7,798 bases of DNA from an uncultured Clostridia bacterium. Lineage in GTDB: Bacteria; Bacillota; Clostridia; Monoglobales; Firm-18. The notes beneath the pieces are model-generated. The model saw nothing but the letters and a program-made list of their open reading frames with translations. It was not told the origin of the DNA and ran no database searches. The DNA is taken from positions 1 through 7,798 of the forward strand of contig CALDNB010000156.1 in the NCBI GenBank assembly GCA_937914775.1, given 5' to 3'. The translations under genes were made by a program, and so were the position numbers. Shown in pieces: positions 1-6,841 of the stretch (position 1 is the first letter of the stretch; every line of letters begins with the position of its first letter).

Positions 1-1
1 G

Positions 2-529
2 GGTACATCTGAAGCGGGTGGATATGTTGACCCTGAGGGTAACATTACAGGTTGGCTTAACGAACTTGCCTTTGTTCCTGTTGACTTCTGCGAAAATGCA
101 ATGGTTGACGAATGGTCAGGAGACTACGGTTGCGGTGTTAAATACTTCTCACAAGACGGTGTTATTAAACTTGCACCATTTGCTGGTATTGAACTTGACG
201 AAAGTTTGTCACCTGCTGAAAAACTAAAAGTTGTACAAGGTCTTATGGAAAAAGGCGACCAGAGAGCCGCAGATATTTATGACACAATCGGTGCATACTT
301 TGGTTACGCTATTGCTTTCTATACAGAATTCTATGATATTAAGCACGTTTTGATTATGGGACGTGTTACATCAGGTGAGGGCGGTACAATACTGCTTTCA
401 AGAGCACAGGAAGTTCTTGATAAAGAATTCCCTGAACTTGCAAAGAAAATTCAGTTACATATTCCTGACGAAAGTTCAAGAAGAGTCGGACAGTCAGTTG
501 CAGCAGCAAGTTTGCCTGAAATTAAATAA
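2..529 (+). CDS. ROK-family sugar kinase-like protein, C-terminal part (5' end outside window)
   Basis: The frame is open from the first complete codon and ends at TAA 527-529, giving 175 residues, roughly the C-terminal half of a ROK (repressor, ORF, kinase) protein. ROK proteins are ASKHA-fold sugar kinases or sugar-sensing regulators; this one probably acts on a hexose or N-acetylhexosamine in the cytosol. The visible part opens with GTSEAGGYV, followed by a stretch resembling the ROK ExGH / CxCGxxGCxE zinc region, and later HVLIMGRVTSGEGG, which matches the late glycine-rich ATPase segment. The zinc region is degenerate: NELAFVPVDF stands where ELGH is expected, and DYGCGVKYFS where the cysteine cluster is expected. 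Whether a DNA-binding HTH lies upstream cannot be seen. The next gene is a GH20-type glycosidase, which fits amino-sugar use. The family call is from pattern recognition; the substrate is inference. Confidence 0.72.
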   Translation, partial: GTSEAGGYVDPEGNITGWLNELAFVPVDFCENAMVDEWSGDYGCGVKYFSQDGVIKLAPFAGIELDESLSPAEKLKVVQGLMEKGDQRAADIYDTIGAYFGYAIAFYTEFYDIKHVLIMGRVTSGEGGTILLSRAQEVLDKEFPELAKKIQLHIPDESSRRVGQSVAAASLPEIK

Positions 530-533
530 TAAT

Positions 534-562
534 AAAAAAGCCCTGTTTTCAGGGCTTTTTTT
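534..562 (+). terminator. Rho-independent terminator after the ROK-like gene
   Basis: A perfect 12-bp stem pairs AAAAAAGCCCTG (534-545) with CAGGGCTTTTTT (550-561) around a TTTT loop, and a U-rich run follows. It begins 5 bases after the stop codon. The A-run on the left arm means it could also act on the opposite strand. Confidence 0.93.
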
Positions 563-563
563 A

Positions 564-592
564 TTGACATTATTGTTGATAAATGGTACAAT
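564..592 (+). promoter_or_regulatory. Sigma-A-type promoter for the GH20-type gene
   Basis: A perfect -35 TTGACA (564-569) is separated by 17 bases from TACAAT (587-592). The -10 is extended by TGG just upstream (584-586). The start of transcription should be near 599, leaving a leader of about 24 bases with no room for a riboswitch. The -35 box begins two bases after the terminator's T-run, so the gene is insulated from upstream transcription but independently expressed. Confidence 0.85.
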
Positions 593-608
593 ATCTTCAA
601 ATATAAAA

Positions 609-615
609 AAGGTGG
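609..615 (+). promoter_or_regulatory. Ribosome binding site of the GH20-type gene
   Basis: AAGGTGG lies 7 bases before the ATG at 623. It is one base off the AAGGAGG consensus and supports that start codon. Confidence 0.75.
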
Positions 616-622
616 TTTAGGT

Positions 623-3070
623 ATGTTTATAGGCTCATTATTTGATGACACAATCAGTAAAAATGTTACTTACTCTTATTGTGAAAGAGGAACTGACAAG
701 ACTTTTAACCCTACATCAACAAAAGAAGATTTGAACCTTCCTGTTTACACTAAAGAAAACGGTAATTTGTTTGCAAGAAGACCTGTTTCCTGGAACGTAA
801 ATAATATGCTGTTTAATGCAGTCGATCTTAAGGTTAATGTTGGTGAAAAGGCTTTTATTGACCATATTTATTTAAAACAAGGTACAAATGACAGTATCAG
901 TCCTTCAACTTCACATATTAAATCTATTGAAGTTTTCACAATAGTTGACGGTGAATATAAAAAAATCGGTAAATTCAATCCTGAATCAGGTATCAAAGAC
1001 TGCGACAAACCGGAAATTACAATTCCTGTTGGTTATTGGTGCGATAATCTTGTTGTAAGATTTAATGCTTACCTTAAAAAATTCCATTTGGATTACATTG
1101 ATATTTTTGCGGCATGGGATATGGACGACTATGTATGGCCATTACCTGAAAAATGCGAGTTTTTAAAAGACAGAATTCCTTTTTCAAGCGTTAATTCAAT
1201 AGCAGCAACAACAGATGATGAGATTTTCGTTGCAAATTATCTTAACGAAAAATCCGACAATGCTTTTACAGTTAAAGCAGATGGCAAAATTAAAATTGAA
1301 ATTGAAGGCGACGGATATGAAGACGGCTTTGTGATTTCAGTTTCAAAAGACAAAGTGTTGTTAAAGGGTAAAAACAGAAGAAGCGTACTTTATGCCGTTG
1401 ATGCATTCTTGCAGTTAATAGACGGCGACTCCGTTAAATGTGTTGAAATCGACCACATTTCATTTAAACCAATGCGTGGTATCCACATGGGACTTCCCAG
1501 CAAAGACCAGTACGAATTTTTGAAAAATCTTGTAAAGACTGTAATTGTTCCAATGCAGTACAATATGATTTTCTTAGAAATTGCAGGTTCTATGGAATAT
1601 GACAAATACCCCGAAATCAATTCTACATATTTAGAGGGTATTGCTGATTGGCGTGCAGGAAAACGTACAAGACCTACTCATGCAGGTATCACAAGTTACG
1701 ACGTATGGACCAAAGCAGAAGTAAGAGAATTCTGTGAATTTATGGAAAGTTACGGCATTGAAGTTATTCCTGAAGTTCAGTGTTTTGCACATGTTCAGTA
1801 TATAACAAGTGCACACCCCGAAATGGCAGAGATTCACGCTCCCGATGTTGAGCCTGATAAAGATTTCCCAGGATTTAACATTGGCGACCCCGGTCCCGGT
1901 AAATTTGAATATCATGCAATGTGTCCTAACCACCCCAATTATTATGAGATGATGTTCAACATTATTGATGAAGTTATTGAGGCGGTTCAACCTAAGAGAT
2001 TTATACATATGGGACACGACGAAGTGTTCCCCATGGGCGTTTGCGAAAGATGTAAAAACATTCCTAAATCAGAAATATTTACAACAGAAGTTAACAAATT
2101 AAACGCTTACATAAAGAGCAAAGGCTACCAGATGATGATTTGGGGCGACCTTATCCAGAAAGTATTCTACAGTGCTTCCAATGCAGTTACTACCGTTGAC
2201 AAGGATATTATTATGCTTGACTTCGTGTGGTATTACAATATGGATAAAGATATTGAAGATAACCTGATTAAACACGGTTTTCAGGTTATGATTGGTAACT
2301 TATATTCAAGTACATATCCGAGATTTGAAACAAGAATAAGAAAACCGGGTATGCTTGGCGGTGAAGTATCCTGTTGGATTGATACCTGCGAAGAATACTG
2401 GGGTTTCTACGGAAAAATCTATGACTTTATGTACACTGCTACAATACTTAACAACACAAGTTACGACCACAATTTCAGACTTACATACAATGAACTTATT
2501 AAGCCGATAATTAAAAAAGCAAGAATCAAACTTGCAAAATTAGGCGAAATCGGAACCGAAACAAAAGTAGATATCAAAGGCGAATTCAGCAACATTCCGT
2601 ACGACATAAGAGGAATTGTTGATTATGACGGTGCTGTAGTTGCAAACTACAATAACAGAGAAAAGACCGTTGCAATAAATGGCAAAGGAAGACTAATATC
2701 TTTCGTTCACGCAACAAAAGATTTCTACAAACGTATTCCGTGGCAGGATCCCTATGCAGTTGGTGAATATGAAATCTGCTATGAAGACGGCACATCTTAT
2801 GTAAAAACTTTAGGTTATGCGAAAAACATTTTCACATACAGCAGTACTTATGCAGAGCCTGTTTTAGGCGTATATTCACATCAGGGATATTTGGGAACAT
2901 ACTTTACATTTCCTGAAAACGGCAAAACCTATGACGGTGACGAATACACATTAGGAAAATACATTATTAAAAATCCTAATCCCGACAAGGTTATTAAAGA
3001 AATTAAAATTAAACAAAACGGAGAATCAGATGCTAATATTATTGTATTTGATATTGGTTTAATTGACTAA
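623..3070 (+). CDS. GH20-type glycoside hydrolase (beta-N-acetylhexosaminidase-like), cytoplasmic
   Basis: This 815-residue protein probably removes terminal beta-linked N-acetylhexosamines from oligosaccharides. Residues about 60-165 look like a beta-sandwich, perhaps carbohydrate-binding or F5/8-like. Residues about 170-275 resemble the GH20b alpha/beta domain that precedes GH20 catalytic domains. The TIM barrel starts near MRGIHMG (284-290). It carries the IPE...H strand motif (E384, H390), the GH20 signature H-M-G-H-D-E (462-467) and GGEVSCW (579-585). D466 should position the substrate 2-acetamido group and E467 be the acid/base, by family analogy. Residues about 645-815 form an extra region I cannot assign. 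There is no signal peptide, so the substrate must be imported. A CxxC (C474, C477) follows the catalytic pair. The gene has its own promoter and terminator and follows a ROK-like gene. The GH20 fold is fairly secure; exact glycan specificity is unknown. Confidence 0.83.
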   Translation: MFIGSLFDDTISKNVTYSYCERGTDKTFNPTSTKEDLNLPVYTKENGNLFARRPVSWNVNNMLFNAVDLKVNVGEKAFIDHIYLKQGTNDSISPSTSHIKSIEVFTIVDGEYKKIGKFNPESGIKDCDKPEITIPVGYWCDNLVVRFNAYLKKFHLDYIDIFAAWDMDDYVWPLPEKCEFLKDRIPFSSVNSIAATTDDEIFVANYLNEKSDNAFTVKADGKIKIEIEGDGYEDGFVISVSKDKVLLKGKNRRSVLYAVDAFLQLIDGDSVKCVEIDHISFKPMRGIHMGLPSKDQYEFLKNLVKTVIVPMQYNMIFLEIAGSMEYDKYPEINSTYLEGIADWRAGKRTRPTHAGITSYDVWTKAEVREFCEFMESYGIEVIPEVQCFAHVQYITSAHPEMAEIHAPDVEPDKDFPGFNIGDPGPGKFEYHAMCPNHPNYYEMMFNIIDEVIEAVQPKRFIHMGHDEVFPMGVCERCKNIPKSEIFTTEVNKLNAYIKSKGYQMMIWGDLIQKVFYSASNAVTTVDKDIIMLDFVWYYNMDKDIEDNLIKHGFQVMIGNLYSSTYPRFETRIRKPGMLGGEVSCWIDTCEEYWGFYGKIYDFMYTATILNNTSYDHNFRLTYNELIKPIIKKARIKLAKLGEIGTETKVDIKGEFSNIPYDIRGIVDYDGAVVANYNNREKTVAINGKGRLISFVHATKDFYKRIPWQDPYAVGEYEICYEDGTSYVKTLGYAKNIFTYSSTYAEPVLGVYSHQGYLGTYFTFPENGKTYDGDEYTLGKYIIKNPNPDKVIKEIKIKQNGESDANIIVFDIGLID

Positions 3071-3074
3071 TTTT

Positions 3075-3105
3075 ATAAAGACCAAGGTTTTCTTGGTCTT
3101 TATTT
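3075..3105 (+). terminator. Rho-independent terminator after the GH20-type gene
   Basis: A perfect 12-bp stem pairs ATAAAGACCAAG (3075-3086) with CTTGGTCTTTAT (3092-3103) around a 5-base loop. It starts 4 bases past the stop codon. The trailing T-tract is short and interrupted, so some read-through into the dipeptidase gene is possible. Confidence 0.82.
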
Positions 3106-3106
3106 G

Positions 3107-3115
3107 TGTTATAAT
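3107..3115 (+). promoter_or_regulatory. Extended -10 promoter for the dipeptidase gene
   Basis: TGTTATAAT is a perfect -10 hexamer (3110-3115) with the TGn extension. No good -35 is seen at 16-18 bases upstream, where the sequence is the terminator hairpin itself, so this would be an extended -10 promoter. Transcription would start near 3122, almost at the ribosome binding site. Confidence 0.6.
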
Positions 3116-3121
3116 AACATT

Positions 3122-3128
3122 GGAGGTG
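3122..3128 (+). promoter_or_regulatory. Ribosome binding site that bears on the dipeptidase start
   Basis: GGAGGTG is fully complementary to the 16S 3' end. From GGAGG it is only 3 bases to ATG 3130 but 9 bases to the in-frame TTG at 3136. The normal spacing therefore favours TTG 3136, although ATG is the stronger codon. Confidence 0.7.
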
Positions 3129-3129
3129 T

Positions 3130-4539
3130 ATGATATTGTATAAAGAAGTGTTTAAATATTTTGATGAAATATGTAAAATTCCTCACGGGTCATTTAATAT
3201 GGATAAAATAAGCAACTACTGTGTTGATTTTGCTAAGAAAAACGGACTTAAGTATGTTTGCGATGATGCAAAAAACGTAATAATATATAAAGACGGCGAC
3301 AATACAAAATCCCCCGTAATTTTGCAGGGGCATATTGATATGGTGTGCCAGAAAACTCCTGACAGTAACATTGATTTTGAAACTGACGGCATTGAAGTTG
3401 TACAAGATGGGGATTTTCTAAAAGCCAACGGCACAACTTTGGGTGCTGATAACGGCATTGCAGTTGCTATGATTATGGCAATTTTAGCAAGTAAGGATTT
3501 GTCGCATCCTCCTATTGAAGCGGTATTTACTACAAACGAAGAAGTAGGAATGCTTGGTGCAAGTGCTCTTGACGTAAGTCTTTTAAAAGGAAAAATGATG
3601 ATTAACCTTGACTCCGAAGAACAAGATGTATTAACTGTCTCTTGCGCAGGAGGAAGTGATTTTAAAATATCAGTTCCAAAGACAACTGCCACTAAAAAAG
3701 GCACTAAAGTTGAAGTTACGGTAAAAGGGTTACAGGGCGGTCATTCGGGGGTTGAAATAGATAAAGGCAGAGTAAACGCAAATATTTTAACTGCTCGTGT
3801 ATTAAATCATTTAACAGATTATTACTTGATTGATATAAACGGTGGGGACAAGTCTAATGCGATACCTGTAAGTAATAATTTTGCAGTTGTAGCAGAAAAT
3901 CCCGAACAATTTTTAAAAGAAATAACAGAGTATGAAAAAACTGTAAAGGCAGAAATTAAGGACAGAGAGCCCGACCTTACTATAGATGTTAAAATCGAAG
4001 AACAAGGTGAATACCGTGTGTTTGACAAGAAAACAGCAGACAGAATTAAATATATGCTTTTAACTACTCCAAACGGTATTACAGATATGAGCAAAGTTAT
4101 ACCAGACCTTGTGGAAACATCTCTTAATTTAGGGATTTTAAAAACAGAAGAAGATGTTATTTTTATGCAGTATGCTCTTCGCAGTAATAAAAGAACTGCC
4201 CTTGATTTTCTTGAGGAACGAATGGTTGCATTTGCAGAGCATAACAGTTGCAAATGGGAAAAATCGGGAAGATACCAGCCCTGGGAGTATAAAGAACAGT
4301 CAGAACTTCGTGATTTATACAAAAAAGTGTATAAAGAAAAGTTTGGTACTGATATAAAAGTTGAAGCAATTCACGCAGGTCTTGAGTGTGCAGTTTTCTC
4401 CTCATCAATTGAAGGTCTGGACTGTATCGCAATAGGACCTACTATGTACGGTGTTCACACTGTAGAGGAAAAATTAAGCATTTCTTCAACAAAGGAAATA
4501 TTTGAATTATTATGCACAGTTCTTGAAAAATTATGTTGA
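3130..4539 (+). CDS. pepD: PepD-type aminoacyl-histidine (beta-Ala-His) dipeptidase, M20 family
   Basis: This cytosolic di-zinc metallopeptidase cleaves dipeptides such as Xaa-His. Its 469 residues are close to the usual PepD length of about 480. Seen in order are EICKIPHGS near the N-terminus, the metal motif GHIDM (H68, catalytic D70), GADNG (bridging D107), TTNEEVG (general base E137 and ligand E138), NLDSEE (D161), GGHSG, the PepD-type HAGLEC (415-420) and GVHTVEEK with a likely last zinc ligand H443. Roles are assigned by analogy to characterised PepD enzymes. All expected residues are present, so the enzyme should be active. The coordinates use ATG 3130; TTG 3136 has better ribosome-binding-site spacing and would remove two residues. 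The next gene encodes an oligopeptide transporter, consistent with hydrolysis of imported peptides. Within M20, PepD is a much better fit than PepT or PepV because of HAGLEC and overall length. Confidence 0.9.
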   Translation: MILYKEVFKYFDEICKIPHGSFNMDKISNYCVDFAKKNGLKYVCDDAKNVIIYKDGDNTKSPVILQGHIDMVCQKTPDSNIDFETDGIEVVQDGDFLKANGTTLGADNGIAVAMIMAILASKDLSHPPIEAVFTTNEEVGMLGASALDVSLLKGKMMINLDSEEQDVLTVSCAGGSDFKISVPKTTATKKGTKVEVTVKGLQGGHSGVEIDKGRVNANILTARVLNHLTDYYLIDINGGDKSNAIPVSNNFAVVAENPEQFLKEITEYEKTVKAEIKDREPDLTIDVKIEEQGEYRVFDKKTADRIKYMLLTTPNGITDMSKVIPDLVETSLNLGILKTEEDVIFMQYALRSNKRTALDFLEERMVAFAEHNSCKWEKSGRYQPWEYKEQSELRDLYKKVYKEKFGTDIKVEAIHAGLECAVFSSSIEGLDCIAIGPTMYGVHTVEEKLSISSTKEIFELLCTVLEKLC

Positions 4540-4564
4540 ATTTTTATACATTTTATGATATTAT
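4536..4564 (+). promoter_or_regulatory. Possible promoter for the OPT transporter operon
   Basis: TTGAAT (4536-4541) is followed after 17 bases by TATTAT (4559-4564), each one base or so from consensus. The gap from 4540 to 4601 is almost wholly A/T and offers other -10-like words (TTATAA, TATATT). No GC-stemmed terminator separates the dipeptidase gene from the transporter, so read-through is also possible. Confidence 0.4.
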
Positions 4565-4589
4565 AAATATATTATATTATTAGTTTTAC

Positions 4590-4596
4590 AAAGGAG
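4590..4596 (+). promoter_or_regulatory. Ribosome binding site of the OPT transporter
   Basis: AAAGGAG lies 5 bases before ATG 4602 and supports this start. Confidence 0.8.
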
Positions 4597-4601
4597 TCAT
4601 T

Positions 4602-6512
4602 ATGAGTAACAAAGATTTTAAACCTTATGTACCGGCAGAAAAAATAACTCCGGAATTAACAATTACATCAATCGTTATGGGCATAATTCTGGCAGTGGTT
4701 TTTGGTGCTGCAAACGCTTACTTAGGACTTAGAGTAGGTATGACTGTATCTGCATCAATTCCTGCGGCAGTTATTGCTATGGGTGTAATACGTGTTTTAA
4801 TGCGCAAAAACTCAATTCTGGAAAGCAATATAGTACAAACTATCGGCTCTGCAGGTGAGTCGTTGGCGGCAGGTGCTATTTTTACATTACCTGCACTGTT
4901 CTTATGGGCTGCAGAGGGAAAAACTGCAAAACCCGAACTTCTTGAAATTACATTAATCGCATTAATCGGCGGTTTGCTTGGCGTTTTCTTTATGGTGCCT
5001 TTAAGAAATGCACTTATTGTTAAAGAACACGGTGTTTTGCCTTATCCCGAAGGAACTGCCTGTGCGGAAGTTTTACTTGCAGGAGAAGAAGGCGGTGCAA
5101 ATGCTTCTACTGTATTTGCAGGTATGGGCTTTGCGGCAATATTTAAATTTATCATTGACGGAATTAAACTTGTATCAGGTGAAATATCTGCAAGTGTTAA
5201 AGGTTTTGCTGGTGAAATCGGTACACAGATTTATCCTGCAGTATTAAGTGTTGGGTACATCTGCGGTGCTAAAATTTCTTCATATATGTTTGCAGGTGGC
5301 GTGTTAAGTTGGCTTGTATTGATTCCTGCAATTGTTTTGTTTGGCGGAGATATTATTATGTATCCCGGTACTGCACCAATCAGCGAAATGTACGCTACAG
5401 GCGGTGCAAGTGCAATATGGAGTTCTTATATAAGATACATCGGTGCAGGTGCTCTGGCAGCAGGAGGAATTATCAGTCTTATTAAGTCTTTACCCTTAAT
5501 TGTAAAAACTTTTTCAGGTGCAATGAAAAGCATGTCAGGTAATAAGGTTTCTGACAACAGCCGTACTTCAAAAGATTTAAATATGAAAGTTGTTCTTTTA
5601 TCTATTGTAGTTCTTACGGTATTAGTATGGCTTATCCCTGCAATTCCCGTTACATTTTTGGGTGCAGTAATTATAGTAGTTTTCGGCTTTTTCTTTGCAA
5701 CAGTATCATCTCGTATGGTAGGCTTGGTAGGAAGCAGTAACAACCCTGTATCAGGTATGGCAATTGCTACACTTTTAATTGCAACTCTTATTTTAAAACT
5801 TACAGGCGCGACAGGTATTGCAGGTATGTGCAGTGCCATTGCAATAGGCTCTGTCATTTGTATTGTTTCTGCAATTGCAGGTGATACTTCGCAGGACTTA
5901 AAAACAGGTTATCTTTTAGGTGCAACACCTAAAAAGCAACAAATCGGTGAAATCATCGGTGTTGTTGCGGCAGCGTTGGCAATTGGCGGAACATTGTATT
6001 TATTAGACAATGCGTGGGGCTTTGGTACAGACCAACTTGCTGCACCTCAGGCAACACTTATGAAACTGATTATCGAGGGTGTAATGGAAGGAAATCTTCC
6101 ATGGGGACTTGTATTTATCGGCGTATTTATTGCAGTAGTTGTTGAAGTTTTAGGTATCCCGGTACTGCCTTTTGCTATCGGTGTTTATCTGCCTGTTCAG
6201 TTAAATGCTTGTATTATGGTGGGCGGACTTGTAAGATTGTTACTTGACAAGATGAACAAGCCCAAAGAAGAAAAAGATAAGATGGTAAATGACGGAGTTT
6301 TATTCTGTTCAGGTATGATTGCAGGTGAGGGCTTAGTAGGTATTTTACTTGCACTTCTTGCAGTATTTGGTATTGATAAAGTGTTTGATTTATCTGCACG
6401 ATTTGGTTTGTCACCTTTGTTTATGAATATAGGCGGACTTGTACTGTTTGCAATAATAATACTGACTGTTTTAAAGTTTTCATTATGGAGAAAAAGTAAA
6501 AATGAAAAATAA
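4602..6512 (+). CDS. OPT-family oligopeptide transporter
   Basis: This 636-residue integral membrane protein of the OPT superfamily probably imports short peptides by ion symport; some family members carry metal chelates instead. It is largely hydrophobic from about residue 20 to 625, with many predicted helices (for example 20-42, 50-66, 112-134, 229-248, 328-369, 500-545, 605-626) and short charged loops. Family hallmarks are NAYLGLRVGMT (38-48), LPYPEGTACAEVL (146-158), SSNNPVSGMAIATLL (378-392), AGDTSQDLKTGYLLGATPKKQQ region (426-447) and PFAIGVYLPVQL (523-534). It resembles the bacterial branch of the family. The start is set by a good ribosome binding site. The 3' end overlaps the next gene by 11 bases, indicating translational coupling with a PqqD-like protein. 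The dipeptidase gene upstream favours peptides as the cargo, but this is inference from context. Confidence 0.9.
   Translation: MSNKDFKPYVPAEKITPELTITSIVMGIILAVVFGAANAYLGLRVGMTVSASIPAAVIAMGVIRVLMRKNSILESNIVQTIGSAGESLAAGAIFTLPALFLWAAEGKTAKPELLEITLIALIGGLLGVFFMVPLRNALIVKEHGVLPYPEGTACAEVLLAGEEGGANASTVFAGMGFAAIFKFIIDGIKLVSGEISASVKGFAGEIGTQIYPAVLSVGYICGAKISSYMFAGGVLSWLVLIPAIVLFGGDIIMYPGTAPISEMYATGGASAIWSSYIRYIGAGALAAGGIISLIKSLPLIVKTFSGAMKSMSGNKVSDNSRTSKDLNMKVVLLSIVVLTVLVWLIPAIPVTFLGAVIIVVFGFFFATVSSRMVGLVGSSNNPVSGMAIATLLIATLILKLTGATGIAGMCSAIAIGSVICIVSAIAGDTSQDLKTGYLLGATPKKQQIGEIIGVVAAALAIGGTLYLLDNAWGFGTDQLAAPQATLMKLIIEGVMEGNLPWGLVFIGVFIAVVVEVLGIPVLPFAIGVYLPVQLNACIMVGGLVRLLLDKMNKPKEEKDKMVNDGVLFCSGMIAGEGLVGILLALLAVFGIDKVFDLSARFGLSPLFMNIGGLVLFAIIILTVLKFSLWRKSKNEK
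6487..6490 (+). promoter_or_regulatory. Ribosome binding site of the PqqD-like gene, inside the OPT gene
   Basis: GGAG lies 11 bases before ATG 6502, within the last codons of the transporter gene. The spacing is long, so initiation probably relies on ribosomes finishing the transporter frame at 6512. Confidence 0.5.
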
Positions 6513-6837
6513 TGATAACTATCTGGAAAAGGTACCAAAAAAGGCACAGCATATTTCCTGGTCTGTAAAAGATGATATGGTAACCTTGGAAATAGAAAAC
6601 AAGGGTGTTTTTAACAGAATAGCCCAGAGGTTATTTAAAAAACCAAAAATCAGTTACGTTCATCTTGACGAAATGGGTAGTTTCCTGTGGCCGCAAATTG
6701 ACGGCAAAACAAATCTTATTGATTTGGGAAAACAAGTTGAAATCAGGTTTGGGGACAAGGCACAGCCTTTGTATCCCAGACTTGCAAAGTATTTTCAGAT
6801 ACTTGACAGTTACAAATTTATAAGTTGGAATGAGTAG
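6502..6837 (+). CDS. PqqD-like (RRE-fold) small protein
   Basis: This 111-residue soluble protein resembles the PqqD family. PqqD and related RiPP recognition elements (RREs) are winged-helix peptide-binding domains that hold a precursor leader peptide for a modifying enzyme. The core is visible at residues 50-68: a strand, then LDEMGSFLWPQIDGKT, which matches the PqqD pattern of hydrophobic-Leu-Asp-x-x-Gly-x-x-hydrophobic-Trp followed by a hydrophobic residue, Asp and Gly. A helix (70-83), a further helix (90-102) and a final YKFISW strand follow. There is no signal peptide or membrane segment. It overlaps the transporter gene by 11 bases and is followed after 4 bases by a lipid kinase gene. 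No radical SAM protein, YcaO or candidate precursor peptide is visible, so a RiPP role is unproven. It may instead bind a peptide connected with the transporter. The family is likely; the function is unknown. Confidence 0.72.
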   Translation: MKNNDNYLEKVPKKAQHISWSVKDDMVTLEIENKGVFNRIAQRLFKKPKISYVHLDEMGSFLWPQIDGKTNLIDLGKQVEIRFGDKAQPLYPRLAKYFQILDSYKFISWNE

Positions 6838-6841
6838 TACT

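Noticed and set aside
576..600. Weak TTGA...TCAA dyad spanning the GH20 promoter -10, considered as a repressor operator
   Set aside because: Only four bases match in each arm and the rest do not pair, so it is not distinguishable from chance in AT-rich DNA.
1631..2017. 128-codon open frame on the - strand
   Set aside because: It covers the GH20 catalytic-site coding region on the other strand. No start signal or recognisable domain was seen.
3216..3704. 162-codon open frame on the - strand
   Set aside because: It lies wholly opposite the well-supported PepD gene, has no convincing ribosome binding site, and its translation looks like no coherent domain.
3822..4322. 166-codon open frame on the - strand
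   Set aside because: It is antisense to PepD, whose metal-site motifs and length are intact, and the product is low-complexity and Ser/Ile-rich.
4540..4601. AT-only hairpins considered as a terminator between PepD and OPT genes
   Set aside because: The possible stems contain almost no G-C pairs and no following U-run is tied to them. The sequence fits promoter -10 words better.
5426..5857. 143-codon open frame on the - strand
   Set aside because: It is antisense to conserved OPT helices. Its apparent hydrophobic repeats are the mirror of the transporter's Ala/Gly/Ile codons.
6838..6841. Break or frameshift suspected between the PqqD-like and kinase genes
   Set aside because: The 4-base gap with a normal stop and a canonical kinase N-terminus at 6842 is an ordinary operon junction.
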